DNA of 8,222 nucleotides, taken from positions 1-8,222 of the forward strand of contig DCHS01000018.1 of the NCBI GenBank assembly GCA_002314875.1, read 5' to 3'. A program made the translations under genes and the position numbers. Shown here piece by piece: positions 1-6,585 of this stretch; position 1 is the first letter of the stretch, and each line of letters begins with the position of its first letter. This stretch comes from Prevotellaceae bacterium UBA1746 (GTDB lineage: Bacteria; Bacteroidota; Bacteroidia; Bacteroidales; Bacteroidaceae). A model generated the notes under the pieces. That model had not been told where the DNA came from. It saw nothing but the letters and a program-made list of their open reading frames with translations, and searched no databases.

Positions 1-1
1 C

Positions 2-1285
2 TTTAACTATTATTGTCACCAAAATGGTCACAGCAGTGGTTCTGGAACGGGAAGCACTGTCGTAGGCTGGGAACCTTATAGCGATTATAACCAATGGTAC
101 CTGGATCCCATAGAAGTTGAGCAGTTATTGCCTGAACCCGATGCCATTTTGGCTTATAGCGAACAGACTCTGAATATTGGCGATACCTTTACCAATTCGC
201 TGACAACAAACAGTAACGGTGCAGTCACTTATTCCTCAAGCAATACGAGTGTAGCGGTTGTTGACAGCAAGACCGGTGAGGTTACTGCGAAAGAAGAAGG
301 AACGGCAACAATTACCGTCAGCATTGCAGAGACAGCAGAGTATGCAGCAAAGATGTTGACTTATAGGATTAAGGTTGTCGATGAGGCTTTGAATGCAGAA
401 TTTGCCCAATTGGTTGCTGCTGTAGGAAAACTCTATACAGAGGAAGAAGTTACTGCTGCAAAGGCCGTTATTGCTGCGGCGGAAGATGATGTAACGTATG
501 GTGATGGCCTGATCACAGAGGCGTCACAGTTCAGCAGTGAATATACAGAGACATCAGAAGGTTCTTTTGCCTATCTTCTTGATGGTAATCAGTCAACTTT
601 CTGGCATTCTAAATGGACAGGCGGTTCTGTTGAATTTGGAATACACTATTTCCAGGTGACGCTCGATGAAGCTATTGACGGTGAACTGAAAATGATGATG
701 GCTCGCCGTTCATCTGCTACTGATGACCATATTACGGAATTAAAAGTGATGGCCAGCAACGATCCTGATGGTGCTTGGACTGAGGTAGAAACCCTTTCAC
801 TGCCTTTTACTTCCAACACGGAAGTTCTAAATAGCACCTTCACGCTTCCCACGGAGTATAAGTATCTGCGTTTCTATATCATGAATACCTATATGTCAGA
901 TTCATCCTCTGGCCGTGGCTATGCTCATATGGGTGAGTTCCAACTTTATGAGGTTTTCCATTCTAATGTTTCCGATGAAGACCTTGCAGCCGCCAATGCT
1001 TTGGTTGCTATAGAAAAGGCCGAGCAGAAAGCACAGGATACGACGGTACCGACTCGTGCTGCCCTTGAGGAACTTCGTGCTGCCGCTGCGGCGTATTTGG
1101 GTGCAGGAGATATCGATGGCAATCGCGAAAAGACAATCGTTGACATAGTTTGTCTTATAGAGATTCTCAACGGCAATGCTGTTGACCTCTTCGGCAATGC
1201 GGATATGGATAACAACGGTCACATAGAAATCAATGATCTTGACGACCCGAAAAAAGGTCTCGTTAAGGAAGTCTTGGAAAAGTAA
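2..1285 (+). CDS. C-terminal part of a secreted multidomain protein (Ig-like, F5/8C-like, dockerin-like); 5' end outside window
   Basis: The frame is open from the first bases, so this is the 3' part of a longer gene; the TTG at 128 is only an internal codon. The first ~40 residues end in VVGWEPYSDYNQWYLDPIE, resembling the last strand of a ricin-type beta-trefoil (weak). About 131-385 encodes an Ig-like Big_2-type domain (SSSNTSVAVVD, TGEVTAKEEGTATITV). About 386-500 is an Ala-rich helical linker. About 506-955 is a discoidin/F5/8C-like beta domain (LLDGNQSTFWHS, FQVTLDEAI, YKYLRFYI, GEFQLYEV), usually carbohydrate-binding. A second Ala/Glu-rich helical linker follows, then at 1109-1282 a dockerin-like pair of EF-hand loops. 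Such modules occur on secreted or surface glycan-active proteins of Bacteroidetes; the catalytic or adhesive part would lie upstream, so substrate and function cannot be stated. No type IX sorting domain is visible at the C-terminus. Confidence 0.85.
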   Translation, partial: FNYYCHQNGHSSGSGTGSTVVGWEPYSDYNQWYLDPIEVEQLLPEPDAILAYSEQTLNIGDTFTNSLTTNSNGAVTYSSSNTSVAVVDSKTGEVTAKEEGTATITVSIAETAEYAAKMLTYRIKVVDEALNAEFAQLVAAVGKLYTEEEVTAAKAVIAAAEDDVTYGDGLITEASQFSSEYTETSEGSFAYLLDGNQSTFWHSKWTGGSVEFGIHYFQVTLDEAIDGELKMMMARRSSATDDHITELKVMASNDPDGAWTEVETLSLPFTSNTEVLNSTFTLPTEYKYLRFYIMNTYMSDSSSGRGYAHMGEFQLYEVFHSNVSDEDLAAANALVAIEKAEQKAQDTTVPTRAALEELRAAAAAYLGAGDIDGNREKTIVDIVCLIEILNGNAVDLFGNADMDNNGHIEINDLDDPKKGLVKEVLEK

Positions 1286-1290
1286 TAATA

Positions 1291-1330
1291 AAAACTCCTT
1301 GATATTCGGTTGAATACCAAGGAGTTTTTT
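1291..1330. terminator. Bidirectional intrinsic terminator between convergent genes
   Basis: The arm AAAACTCCTTG (1291-1301) pairs with CAAGGAGTTTT (1318-1328). After one A/C mismatch the helix continues with TATTC (1303-1307) against GAATA (1312-1316), closing on a 4-nt loop. The stem is flanked by A's on the left and T's on the right, so it can form a U-tailed hairpin in either direction. It starts 5 bp after the stop of the discoidin/dockerin gene and lies 43 bp past the stop of the convergent permease gene, so it can serve both. Confidence 0.9.
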
Positions 1331-1372
1331 ATTTGCAGTGGTGTAGTTCGGAACAAAGGAAAAAGTGTCTTT

Positions 1373-3040
1373 TTATTGGGGTCTTCTCCAGGACAAACGG
1401 GTGATATAATATCCTGCGTGAATAACACCGCAGAGAACGGAGATGATGAACAGCGTCTTGTCAGCATCCCATCCTACGGTTTCCTGATGCCATGAGGCGG
1501 TAATGATGCAAAGGAAGGAAAGGAAAACACCGATTACGGAGAGCAGCGTCTGACCATGGCGGCGTTCCAAACCTTGGCCGAGGACAGATTTCTTTACACC
1601 GTAATTACAGTAAACGTCAATACCAAGGAGCATCCAGATGACCAGACGAATCCAGGTATCGGCAGGAAGAAACAGCATCATTCCCACACAGCACATAATA
1701 CCAGCCATAGGAATCCAAGGTACCAGCGGAGTGCGGAAACCACGGGGAGCGTCGGGCATCGTACGACGAACCACAAGGATACCTGTACAAACGAGGGTGA
1801 AGGCAAAGAGTGTTCCAATGCTTACCATTTCGCCGGCTACATTGGCAGGAACCGTTCCCGCCAAGATGGTAATAACGACCATAAATAACATATTGGAACG
1901 TGCGGGCGTGTGGAAACGCTTGTGGAGATGGCTGAAAAAAGGCGGAAGAAGACCGTCCTTGCTCATAGAGTAGAATACGCGGCTCTGGCCCATCATCATC
2001 ACCAAGACCACCGATGCATAGCCAAAAAGAACAGCGAGGGTAGTGCCTTTCAGCATCACGATATCCATCATGGGATTCTCGAGATAGGCAGCATGGAAAG
2101 TACCATTTGTGTCAAAGGTTCCCATGTTATGAACCGCAGTGGCAATAGGAGCCATATTGCTTTCATTATAGGCTGTGTAGCTTACCACTCCCGTCATCAC
2201 ATAAGAGAAAACGCAGTAGATAATGGTGCAAACGAGAAGGCTGCCGAGAATACCGATCGGCATATTGCGTTTGGGATTGATCGTCTCCTGAGCAGCGGTA
2301 GACACAGCGTCAAAACCGATGTAGGCAAAGAATACGATGGCGGCACCGCGAAGGATTCCACTCCATCCATATTCACCGAAAACACCCGTGTTTTCAGGGA
2401 TAAACGGAGTAAGATTTTCAGTATGAATATATTTCCAACCTAAGAAAATGAAGGCGGCAACGACGAAAAGTTTCAGTAATACAATGAGGTCGTTGAAGCG
2501 ACTGCTCTTGTCGGTTCCCGAAGCCAAAAGGAGACTCAGAATGATGACAAGGATCATAGCGGGCAGACAGACGATACCACCCTCTGAAGGACATGCCATC
2601 AGTTCTTGAGGAATGGGTATTCCGATATCGTTCATAAAAATTCCGAAATACTGGCTCCAGGAGATACTGACCGTAATCGCAGCAACCGCATATTCAAGCA
2701 CCAAGTCCCAGCCGATAACCCATGCGATGAGTTCACCCATTGTAGCATAGGAATAGGTATAGGCACTACCTGCCACAGGAATCATTGAAGCAAATTCTGC
2801 ATAGCAGAGGCCAGCCAAACCGCATGCGATAGCAGCAAAAACGAATGAAAGAACAATGGCAGGACCGGTATGAGCTCCCGCCACACTTCCTGTTACGCTG
2901 AACAGACCGGCGCCAATGATAACACCGACACCAAGTGCAATGAGGGCAAAGGGACCAAGAACACGCTTCAAGCCCTTTCCGCCTTCATTTTCAGCTTCTA
3001 CCAATAAATCTGGAATGGATTTTCTAACAAATAAGTTCAT
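1373..3040 (-). CDS. APC-superfamily amino acid permease (cationic amino acid transporter-like)
   Basis: A 555-residue inner-membrane protein with 12 or more hydrophobic segments, expected to import amino acids by cation symport or exchange. APC hallmarks are visible. TM1 has the unwound substrate motif GVGVIIGAG (37-45). TM6 has FFAYIGFDAVS followed by QETINPKRN (237-259). GQSRVFYSMSKDGLLP (351-366) follows TM8, and TPARSN (378-383) lies in the next loop. Residues ~431-482 resemble the AA_permease_C region of CAT/YfnA-type carriers. Two further hydrophobic segments (~498-515, 528-545) extend past it, and the TM7-TM8 loop is long (~303-328). I chose ATG 3040 over the in-frame TTG at 3046 because ATG is the standard start and an AGGA lies upstream. 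The gene stands 95 bp downstream of the ATP-grasp gene with its own candidate promoter. The substrate cannot be read from sequence; the family suggests cationic or broad neutral amino acids. Confidence 0.93.
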   Translation of the reverse strand: MNLFVRKSIPDLLVEAENEGGKGLKRVLGPFALIALGVGVIIGAGLFSVTGSVAGAHTGPAIVLSFVFAAIACGLAGLCYAEFASMIPVAGSAYTYSYATMGELIAWVIGWDLVLEYAVAAITVSISWSQYFGIFMNDIGIPIPQELMACPSEGGIVCLPAMILVIILSLLLASGTDKSSRFNDLIVLLKLFVVAAFIFLGWKYIHTENLTPFIPENTGVFGEYGWSGILRGAAIVFFAYIGFDAVSTAAQETINPKRNMPIGILGSLLVCTIIYCVFSYVMTGVVSYTAYNESNMAPIATAVHNMGTFDTNGTFHAAYLENPMMDIVMLKGTTLAVLFGYASVVLVMMMGQSRVFYSMSKDGLLPPFFSHLHKRFHTPARSNMLFMVVITILAGTVPANVAGEMVSIGTLFAFTLVCTGILVVRRTMPDAPRGFRTPLVPWIPMAGIMCCVGMMLFLPADTWIRLVIWMLLGIDVYCNYGVKKSVLGQGLERRHGQTLLSVIGVFLSFLCIITASWHQETVGWDADKTLFIISVLCGVIHAGYYITRLSWRRPQ

Positions 3041-3057
3041 AAGCAAAAGTTTTCCTA

Positions 3058-3087
3058 TTTCGCGAAAGCGAAACTTATGTTAAGTTT
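3058..3087 (-). promoter_or_regulatory. Two overlapping hairpins in the permease leader
   Basis: Within the ~50-nt leader before ATG 3040, AAACTTA-TGT-TAAGTTT (3071-3087) is a perfect 7-bp stem with a 3-nt loop. TTTCGC-GAAA-GCGAAA (3058-3073) is a perfect 6-bp stem with a 4-nt loop. They share bases 3071-3073, so both cannot be fully formed at once. The predicted transcript start (~3090) would put the first hairpin at the very 5' end. A role in mRNA stability or translation control is inference; I recognise no known riboswitch class. Confidence 0.45.
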
Positions 3088-3095
3088 AGTTTCTG

Positions 3096-3103
3096 CAAAA
3101 ATA
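3096..3103 (-). promoter_or_regulatory. Candidate promoter of the permease gene (-7 element)
   Basis: On the minus strand this reads TATTTTTG, a full match to the Bacteroidetes -7 consensus TAnnTTTG, followed by C. A TTTG at 3121-3118 could be the -33 element, but the spacer would be only 14 nt instead of the 18 nt seen at the other promoters here, so the upstream half is weak. It lies in the gap after the ATP-grasp stop codon, consistent with separate transcription of the permease. Confidence 0.5.
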
Positions 3104-3135
3104 GTTAAAAAAGCTTACAAACGGGATATAAATTT

Positions 3136-4059
3136 CTAAAAATCTGCATTTTCCTGCATTTTTTGCTGGAAAATGGCTACTCTGCCCATGGTATTTCGAA
3201 GATTTACCTCAATACAGGGGACGATGCCCTGTGGCGTCAACATCATATCCACGCCCAACGGTCCTCTATAGTGATGAGATATAATTGAAGCCAGAACGGC
3301 AGAAATCTGTGTGCGCACTCTTTGTAAATCCTGAGCAGTGCAAACCTTGAAATCCAGTATCTTCTCTTCAATAACGGATTGGGGTGCAATCAGGTTCCCT
3401 TGATAAGCCCCGTTCTCTGCTGTGGCAAAGAAGGAAAGGCCTTCGTATTGAATGCTTCCCTTTCCGTCGCTCCAGAATTCCATGGCAAAATCCGCTACTC
3501 GATGATGAACAGGTTCAACTTCAACAGCACCTTGTTCACGTAGAATCTTTCTTACGCGAAGCAAAGTCTTCTCTTCGTTGTAACCTAACCATACACCACG
3601 TCCCGAGCAACTCCAGGGCGCTTTCAAAAAGGCTTTTCCATGAAAGCTTTCGATAGCATTCAGAACTTCATCTTCGTTTTTACACCAACGGTTCTCAAAT
3701 CCCAGTTCCTGCATAATCCGAACAGTAGTCTTTCGGCTACTTAATTCACGAATGACATCCAGTTGTTTTTCATTGGGAAGGAGATGATCCGGTGCTCCAA
3801 GTTTACGGAGGACACCAACGATATGGCGGTCCCATCCCCACGGCTGTATCTCTTCAACATGGTTCCAATCCGGAACATCCACCCCCTTTATCGAGCCATT
3901 GTCCGGTAATCGAAGGATGAAATCATCGGCCTTTGCCCAATACTTCGCCACATCCCATAACTTTCCTGCCATCTTCCGGGCAGCAGAAGATGGACAGTAT
4001 TGAGCGCTGTTGATAGCAAGCGCCTCGTCATGACTTGGGTTGAAAACGTGAACGACCAA
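3136..4059 (-). CDS. ATP-grasp fold protein of unknown function
   Basis: A 307-residue soluble, probably cytosolic protein. The N-terminus carries HVFNPSHDEALA (4-15), which I recall as typical of a Bacteroidetes hypothetical family. The rest has ATP-grasp features: FLKAPWSCSGRGV (144-156), with a likely ATP-binding Lys146 and a flexible Ser/Gly loop; an acidic strand FAMEFW (191-196); GPLGVDMML (266-274); and EVNLRNTMG (284-292), whose Glu284 and Asn286 match the usual Mg-ATP ligands. ATP-grasp enzymes join a carboxylate to an amine or thiol through an acyl-phosphate, but the substrate here is unknown. The start is TTG 4059: it gives the family's usual short lead (three residues before HVFNP), no ATG or GTG is available in frame, and the upstream in-frame stop is the TAA of the patatin gene itself. 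ATT codons at 4062 and 4065 are less likely alternatives. Only 21 nt separate the two genes, implying co-transcription. Confidence 0.82.
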   Translation of the reverse strand: MVVHVFNPSHDEALAINSAQYCPSSAARKMAGKLWDVAKYWAKADDFILRLPDNGSIKGVDVPDWNHVEEIQPWGWDRHIVGVLRKLGAPDHLLPNEKQLDVIRELSSRKTTVRIMQELGFENRWCKNEDEVLNAIESFHGKAFLKAPWSCSGRGVWLGYNEEKTLLRVRKILREQGAVEVEPVHHRVADFAMEFWSDGKGSIQYEGLSFFATAENGAYQGNLIAPQSVIEEKILDFKVCTAQDLQRVRTQISAVLASIISHHYRGPLGVDMMLTPQGIVPCIEVNLRNTMGRVAIFQQKMQENADF

Positions 4060-4080
4060 AATAATGTGTGGAGTTAAGAA

Positions 4081-4926
4081 TTACCAGCAGGGAACTTGTC
4101 CTTTGAATTTTTTGAGTTTTTCTGTTGCGATATCGTAACCTTCGTCGTAAAGGGCATAGAGTTTGGAAAGGTCTGTTTCAAGACGGTCAACCTCCATGGG
4201 TTTTTCAGGACGGATAACGATAGCGATACCTTGCTTTTCCAATTCGGCAACACGATCCAGACATGCATTGTAAACATCAGCCATGTGAGTCAAAGCTACA
4301 CGGAGACGAGGATAATCGCTATACATCAGACTTACCTTCTTCAAGTCTGGCATCGAATCGCGGTAGTCACTGTTGCGTGTCATCACCACAATGAGTCGGT
4401 CACAACCCTGTTCCAATGCCCGGTCAACGGGAATGGGGTCGGTAATGCCACCATCGAGCATAGGTACACCATCGAGATCGCACATCGGACAGCCGAAGGG
4501 AAGTGAACCCGAAGCTTTGCAGATGGTTAACAGACGCTGGCTGTCATAGCGTTCGGTATGATACTCCGCACGCCCCGTTTCGCAGTTTGTCGTCACCATC
4601 TCATAGCGCATGAAACTGGCAAAACAAGCTTCAAAGTCGAATGGAAGTAATTCGTTGGGAATCAGATTGTAGATGATATCTTGGTTAAAGATGGAACGCG
4701 TATGCCAAAGCTGCTTGATGCCGACATAATTATATTTTTTGAGCATATCGATGCAGGTCTTTTTAGCACGGCCACGTTGACGGCTTTTATACGAAAGACC
4801 ATGGCCGGCACCAGCCGAGACACCAATAGCATAAGGAAAAACAATATCATTATCCAATAGACAGTCCAGCACACCCGTAGTAAATACACCACGCATGCCA
4901 CCACCCTCTAAAACTAATCCAGTCAT
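4081..4926 (-). CDS. Patatin-like phospholipase/esterase (YjjU-type, COG4667)
   Basis: A 281-residue patatin-family lipid acyl hydrolase, probably cytosolic since no signal peptide is seen. GGGMRG (8-13) forms the oxyanion hole. GVSAG (35-39) is the nucleophile elbow with catalytic Ser37. LDGGITDPIP (157-166) supplies Asp158 of the Ser-Asp dyad. KSRQRGRAKK (47-56) follows the elbow as in YjjU-like proteins, and the C-terminal ~100 residues are the helical tail usual in this group. Position 42 is His in GAGHGLSY, where relatives I recall have Asn or similar. The frame stays open upstream, and an ATG at 4977 would add 17 residues. I prefer ATG 4926 because GGGMRG normally sits close to the N-terminus and the candidate -7 element lies inside that extension. 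It is transcribed divergently from the M24B peptidase and is the first gene of a likely two-gene unit with the ATP-grasp gene. The natural lipid or ester substrate is unknown. Confidence 0.9.
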   Translation of the reverse strand: MTGLVLEGGGMRGVFTTGVLDCLLDNDIVFPYAIGVSAGAGHGLSYKSRQRGRAKKTCIDMLKKYNYVGIKQLWHTRSIFNQDIIYNLIPNELLPFDFEACFASFMRYEMVTTNCETGRAEYHTERYDSQRLLTICKASGSLPFGCPMCDLDGVPMLDGGITDPIPVDRALEQGCDRLIVVMTRNSDYRDSMPDLKKVSLMYSDYPRLRVALTHMADVYNACLDRVAELEKQGIAIVIRPEKPMEVDRLETDLSKLYALYDEGYDIATEKLKKFKGQVPCW

Positions 4927-4957
4927 CTTTTTTGCAATAATTAATGAAATTTGCGTG

Positions 4958-4965
4958 CAAAAGTA
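4958..4965 (-). promoter_or_regulatory. Candidate promoter of the patatin / ATP-grasp unit (-7 element)
   Basis: On the minus strand this reads TACTTTTG, a full match to TAnnTTTG, and it is followed by CACGC. It would start transcription near 4951, giving a ~25-nt leader to ATG 4926. No convincing -33 TTTG is present at the usual distance. Confidence 0.5.
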
Positions 4966-4987
4966 CGACAATTTCATAATAAAGTAG

Positions 4988-4995
4988 TAAATTTG
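4988..4995 (+). promoter_or_regulatory. Candidate promoter of the M24B aminopeptidase (-7 element)
   Basis: TAAATTTG matches TAnnTTTG and is followed by CACGC. Transcription would begin near 5002, leaving a ~15-nt A/T-rich leader with no Shine-Dalgarno sequence before ATG 5017. No clear -33 TTTG lies upstream. Confidence 0.5.
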
Positions 4996-5016
4996 CACGC
5001 CAAAATATCTTAAATT

Positions 5017-6417
5017 ATGCTTTTTTCTCAGCAAACTTACATCCAGCGCCGTCAGGAACTCCGCAATTTGGTCGGTGACGGCATCATCCTGCTGCTCGGC
5101 AACAACGACAGCCCGATGAACTATCCTGCTAATGCTTACAAGTTCCGTCAGGATTCCACTTTCTTGTATTTCACCGGTCAGCATCGTGATGGCCTTGCTC
5201 TCGTTATCGACTGTAATACAGGCGAAGAAACTTTTGTTGGCGATGAAATCGACATTGATGATATCGTCTGGTATGGTAGCGTAACCTCCGTGAAGGAGAT
5301 GGCCGAAGAAACGGGAATTTCCACCGTTCGTCCAATGGCTGCTCTTGCTGAAATTTGTGACGCTGCAAAGGCACAGGGTCGTAAGGTTCATTTCCTGCCC
5401 CCTTATCGCCACGACCACATGATTCAGCTGATGGATCTGCTTGGTATTCACCCTTCAAAGCAGAAGGCAGAAGCCAGCCTTGACCTTATTCATGCTGTCG
5501 TAAAGCTTCGTACCGTTAAGAGTGCTGAAGAAATTGCGGAATTGGAGCGTGCTTCACTCATCGGTTATGAGATGCATACTACAGCGATGAAGCTTGCTGT
5601 TCAGCCTGGTATGTCTGAATCTTATATCGGTGGTATTCTTGATGGTATTGCAGCCAGCAAGGGCGCTATCGTAAGTTTCCAGAGCATCGTTTCCATGCAT
5701 GGTGAAATCCTTCATGGCTATCCCTCTCCTGCTGCCCTTGAACCCGGCCGTCTGCTCCTTTGTGATGCTGGTGCGGAAACCCGCGAGCACTATTGCTCTG
5801 ACCATACCCGCACCACTCCTATCAGCGGTCGTTTTACCCAGAAGCAGAAGGAAATCTATGATATCGTCGTAGAATGTCATGATCTCGCTTTGACCCATGC
5901 CAAGCCTGGAGTGAAGTATTTCGATGTCCACCTTGATGTTTGCCGCTTGATGACCGAGCGTCTCAAGGAACTTGGCCTCATGAAGGGAGATACCGAAGAA
6001 GCCGTTCAGGCTGGCGCTCATGCCCTCTTCCTCCCCCACGGTCTCGGCCATATGATGGGTATGGATGTACATGATATGGAAGGCCTGGGTCAGATTTATG
6101 TTGGTTTCGACGAAGAAACCCGTCCCAACCTCGATCAGTTCGGAACCAACTGTCTCCGTTTCGGCCGTCGCCTCGATGTAGGTCATGTGGTAACTGACGA
6201 ACCCGGTATCTATTTCATTCCTGACCTTATTGATCTTTGGCAGAAAGAAGGCACCAATGCTGCATTCCTCAACTTTGACAAGATCAACCAGTACCGTGAT
6301 TTCGGTGGTATCAGAATCGAAGATGACGTTCTCATCACTCCTGACGGTTGCCGTTTCCTCGGTGACAAGCGTATTCCTTACCATACCGACGAAGTGGAGG
6401 CTTTCATCAACTCATAA
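5017..6417 (+). CDS. pepP: Xaa-Pro aminopeptidase, metallopeptidase family M24B
   Basis: A 466-residue cytosolic enzyme that removes an N-terminal residue preceding proline. The N-terminal ~165 residues form the AMP_N-type domain (NNDSPMNYPANAYKFRQDS, then STFLYFTGQ). The C-terminal 'pita-bread' domain carries all five metal ligands expected from E. coli aminopeptidase P: Asp250 (CDAGAE), Asp262 (SDHTRT), His345 (HGLGHMMG), Glu395 (DEPGIYF) and Glu435 (GGIRIEDD). His341 and His352 (DVHD) match the catalytic histidines. Length is normal and nothing looks broken. There is no signal peptide. The ATG at 5017 gives a start immediately before the conserved N-terminal domain. It is expressed divergently from the patatin gene and followed by a 168-bp gap before a second peptidase. 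It likely completes breakdown of proline-containing peptides to free amino acids. Confidence 0.95.
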   Translation: MLFSQQTYIQRRQELRNLVGDGIILLLGNNDSPMNYPANAYKFRQDSTFLYFTGQHRDGLALVIDCNTGEETFVGDEIDIDDIVWYGSVTSVKEMAEETGISTVRPMAALAEICDAAKAQGRKVHFLPPYRHDHMIQLMDLLGIHPSKQKAEASLDLIHAVVKLRTVKSAEEIAELERASLIGYEMHTTAMKLAVQPGMSESYIGGILDGIAASKGAIVSFQSIVSMHGEILHGYPSPAALEPGRLLLCDAGAETREHYCSDHTRTTPISGRFTQKQKEIYDIVVECHDLALTHAKPGVKYFDVHLDVCRLMTERLKELGLMKGDTEEAVQAGAHALFLPHGLGHMMGMDVHDMEGLGQIYVGFDEETRPNLDQFGTNCLRFGRRLDVGHVVTDEPGIYFIPDLIDLWQKEGTNAAFLNFDKINQYRDFGGIRIEDDVLITPDGCRFLGDKRIPYHTDEVEAFINS

Positions 6418-6475
6418 GCTGAGTCTCGCCGATAACACGTCGGGCACGGTGGCTTAACGGATAGAATCAGAAATC

Positions 6476-6505
6476 TTTGAATTTTTGCTTTTTCGTGTAG
6501 TTTTC
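6476..6505 (+). promoter_or_regulatory. Weak candidate promoter of the C1B peptidase
   Basis: TTTG (6476-6479), an 18-nt spacer and TAGTTTTC (6498-6505, one mismatch to TAnnTTTG) lie in the 168-bp gap between the two peptidase genes. The spacer equals that of the stronger promoter before pckA. The leader would be ~74 nt, containing a small hairpin TTTCG (6539-6543) / CGAAA (6551-6555). I see no U-tailed terminator after the M24B gene, so some read-through is possible. Confidence 0.35.
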
Positions 6506-6585
6506 GAAATGACTGTGCGTCTAAAAGATAAAAGAAGGTTTCGTCCAACCCGAAATATATTCAAAAAACAAATAAACTAGAAACA

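Larger units (their letters stand above)
4953..5000. repeat. Inverted repeat joining two divergent promoters
   Basis: GCGTGCAAA (4953-4961) and TTTGCACGC (4992-5000) are exact inverted copies 30 bp apart. Each arm includes the TTTG of an outward-facing -7 element. Read outward, the two sites are GTACTTTTGCACGC and GTAAATTTGCACGC, with 12 of 14 positions equal. The CACGC part is not in the -7 consensus, so it may be a regulator site shared by both genes, although two similar promoters could also arise by chance. Confidence 0.55.

Noticed and set aside
128..130. TTG at 128 as the start of the first gene
   Set aside because: The same frame is open and protein-like back to the window edge, with a ricin-like segment before this codon.
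1556..2443. Three plus-strand open frames inside the permease region
   Set aside because: They give low-complexity, His/Arg/Lys-rich translations without motifs, opposite a clear 12-TM permease.
3111..3116. AAGCTT palindrome near a T-rich run as a terminator for the ATP-grasp gene
   Set aside because: A six-base palindrome without a loop cannot form a terminator stem. The T-rich run is better explained as part of the permease promoter.
4927..5451. Upstream extension of the patatin reading frame to 456 residues, overlapping the M24B gene
   Set aside because: The extension is antisense to the start of the aminopeptidase gene and shows no family similarity. GGGMRG should lie near the N-terminus, and the extension would cover both candidate promoters.
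5554..6384. Long minus-strand open frame (276 codons) antisense to the M24B peptidase
   Set aside because: It mirrors the codon bias of a strongly coding plus strand. The translation shows no domain, and the plus-strand gene has every catalytic residue.
6416..6457. Possible terminator hairpin after the M24B gene (AAGC...GCTT)
   Set aside because: The arms pair poorly and no T-tract follows, so it was not called as a terminator.
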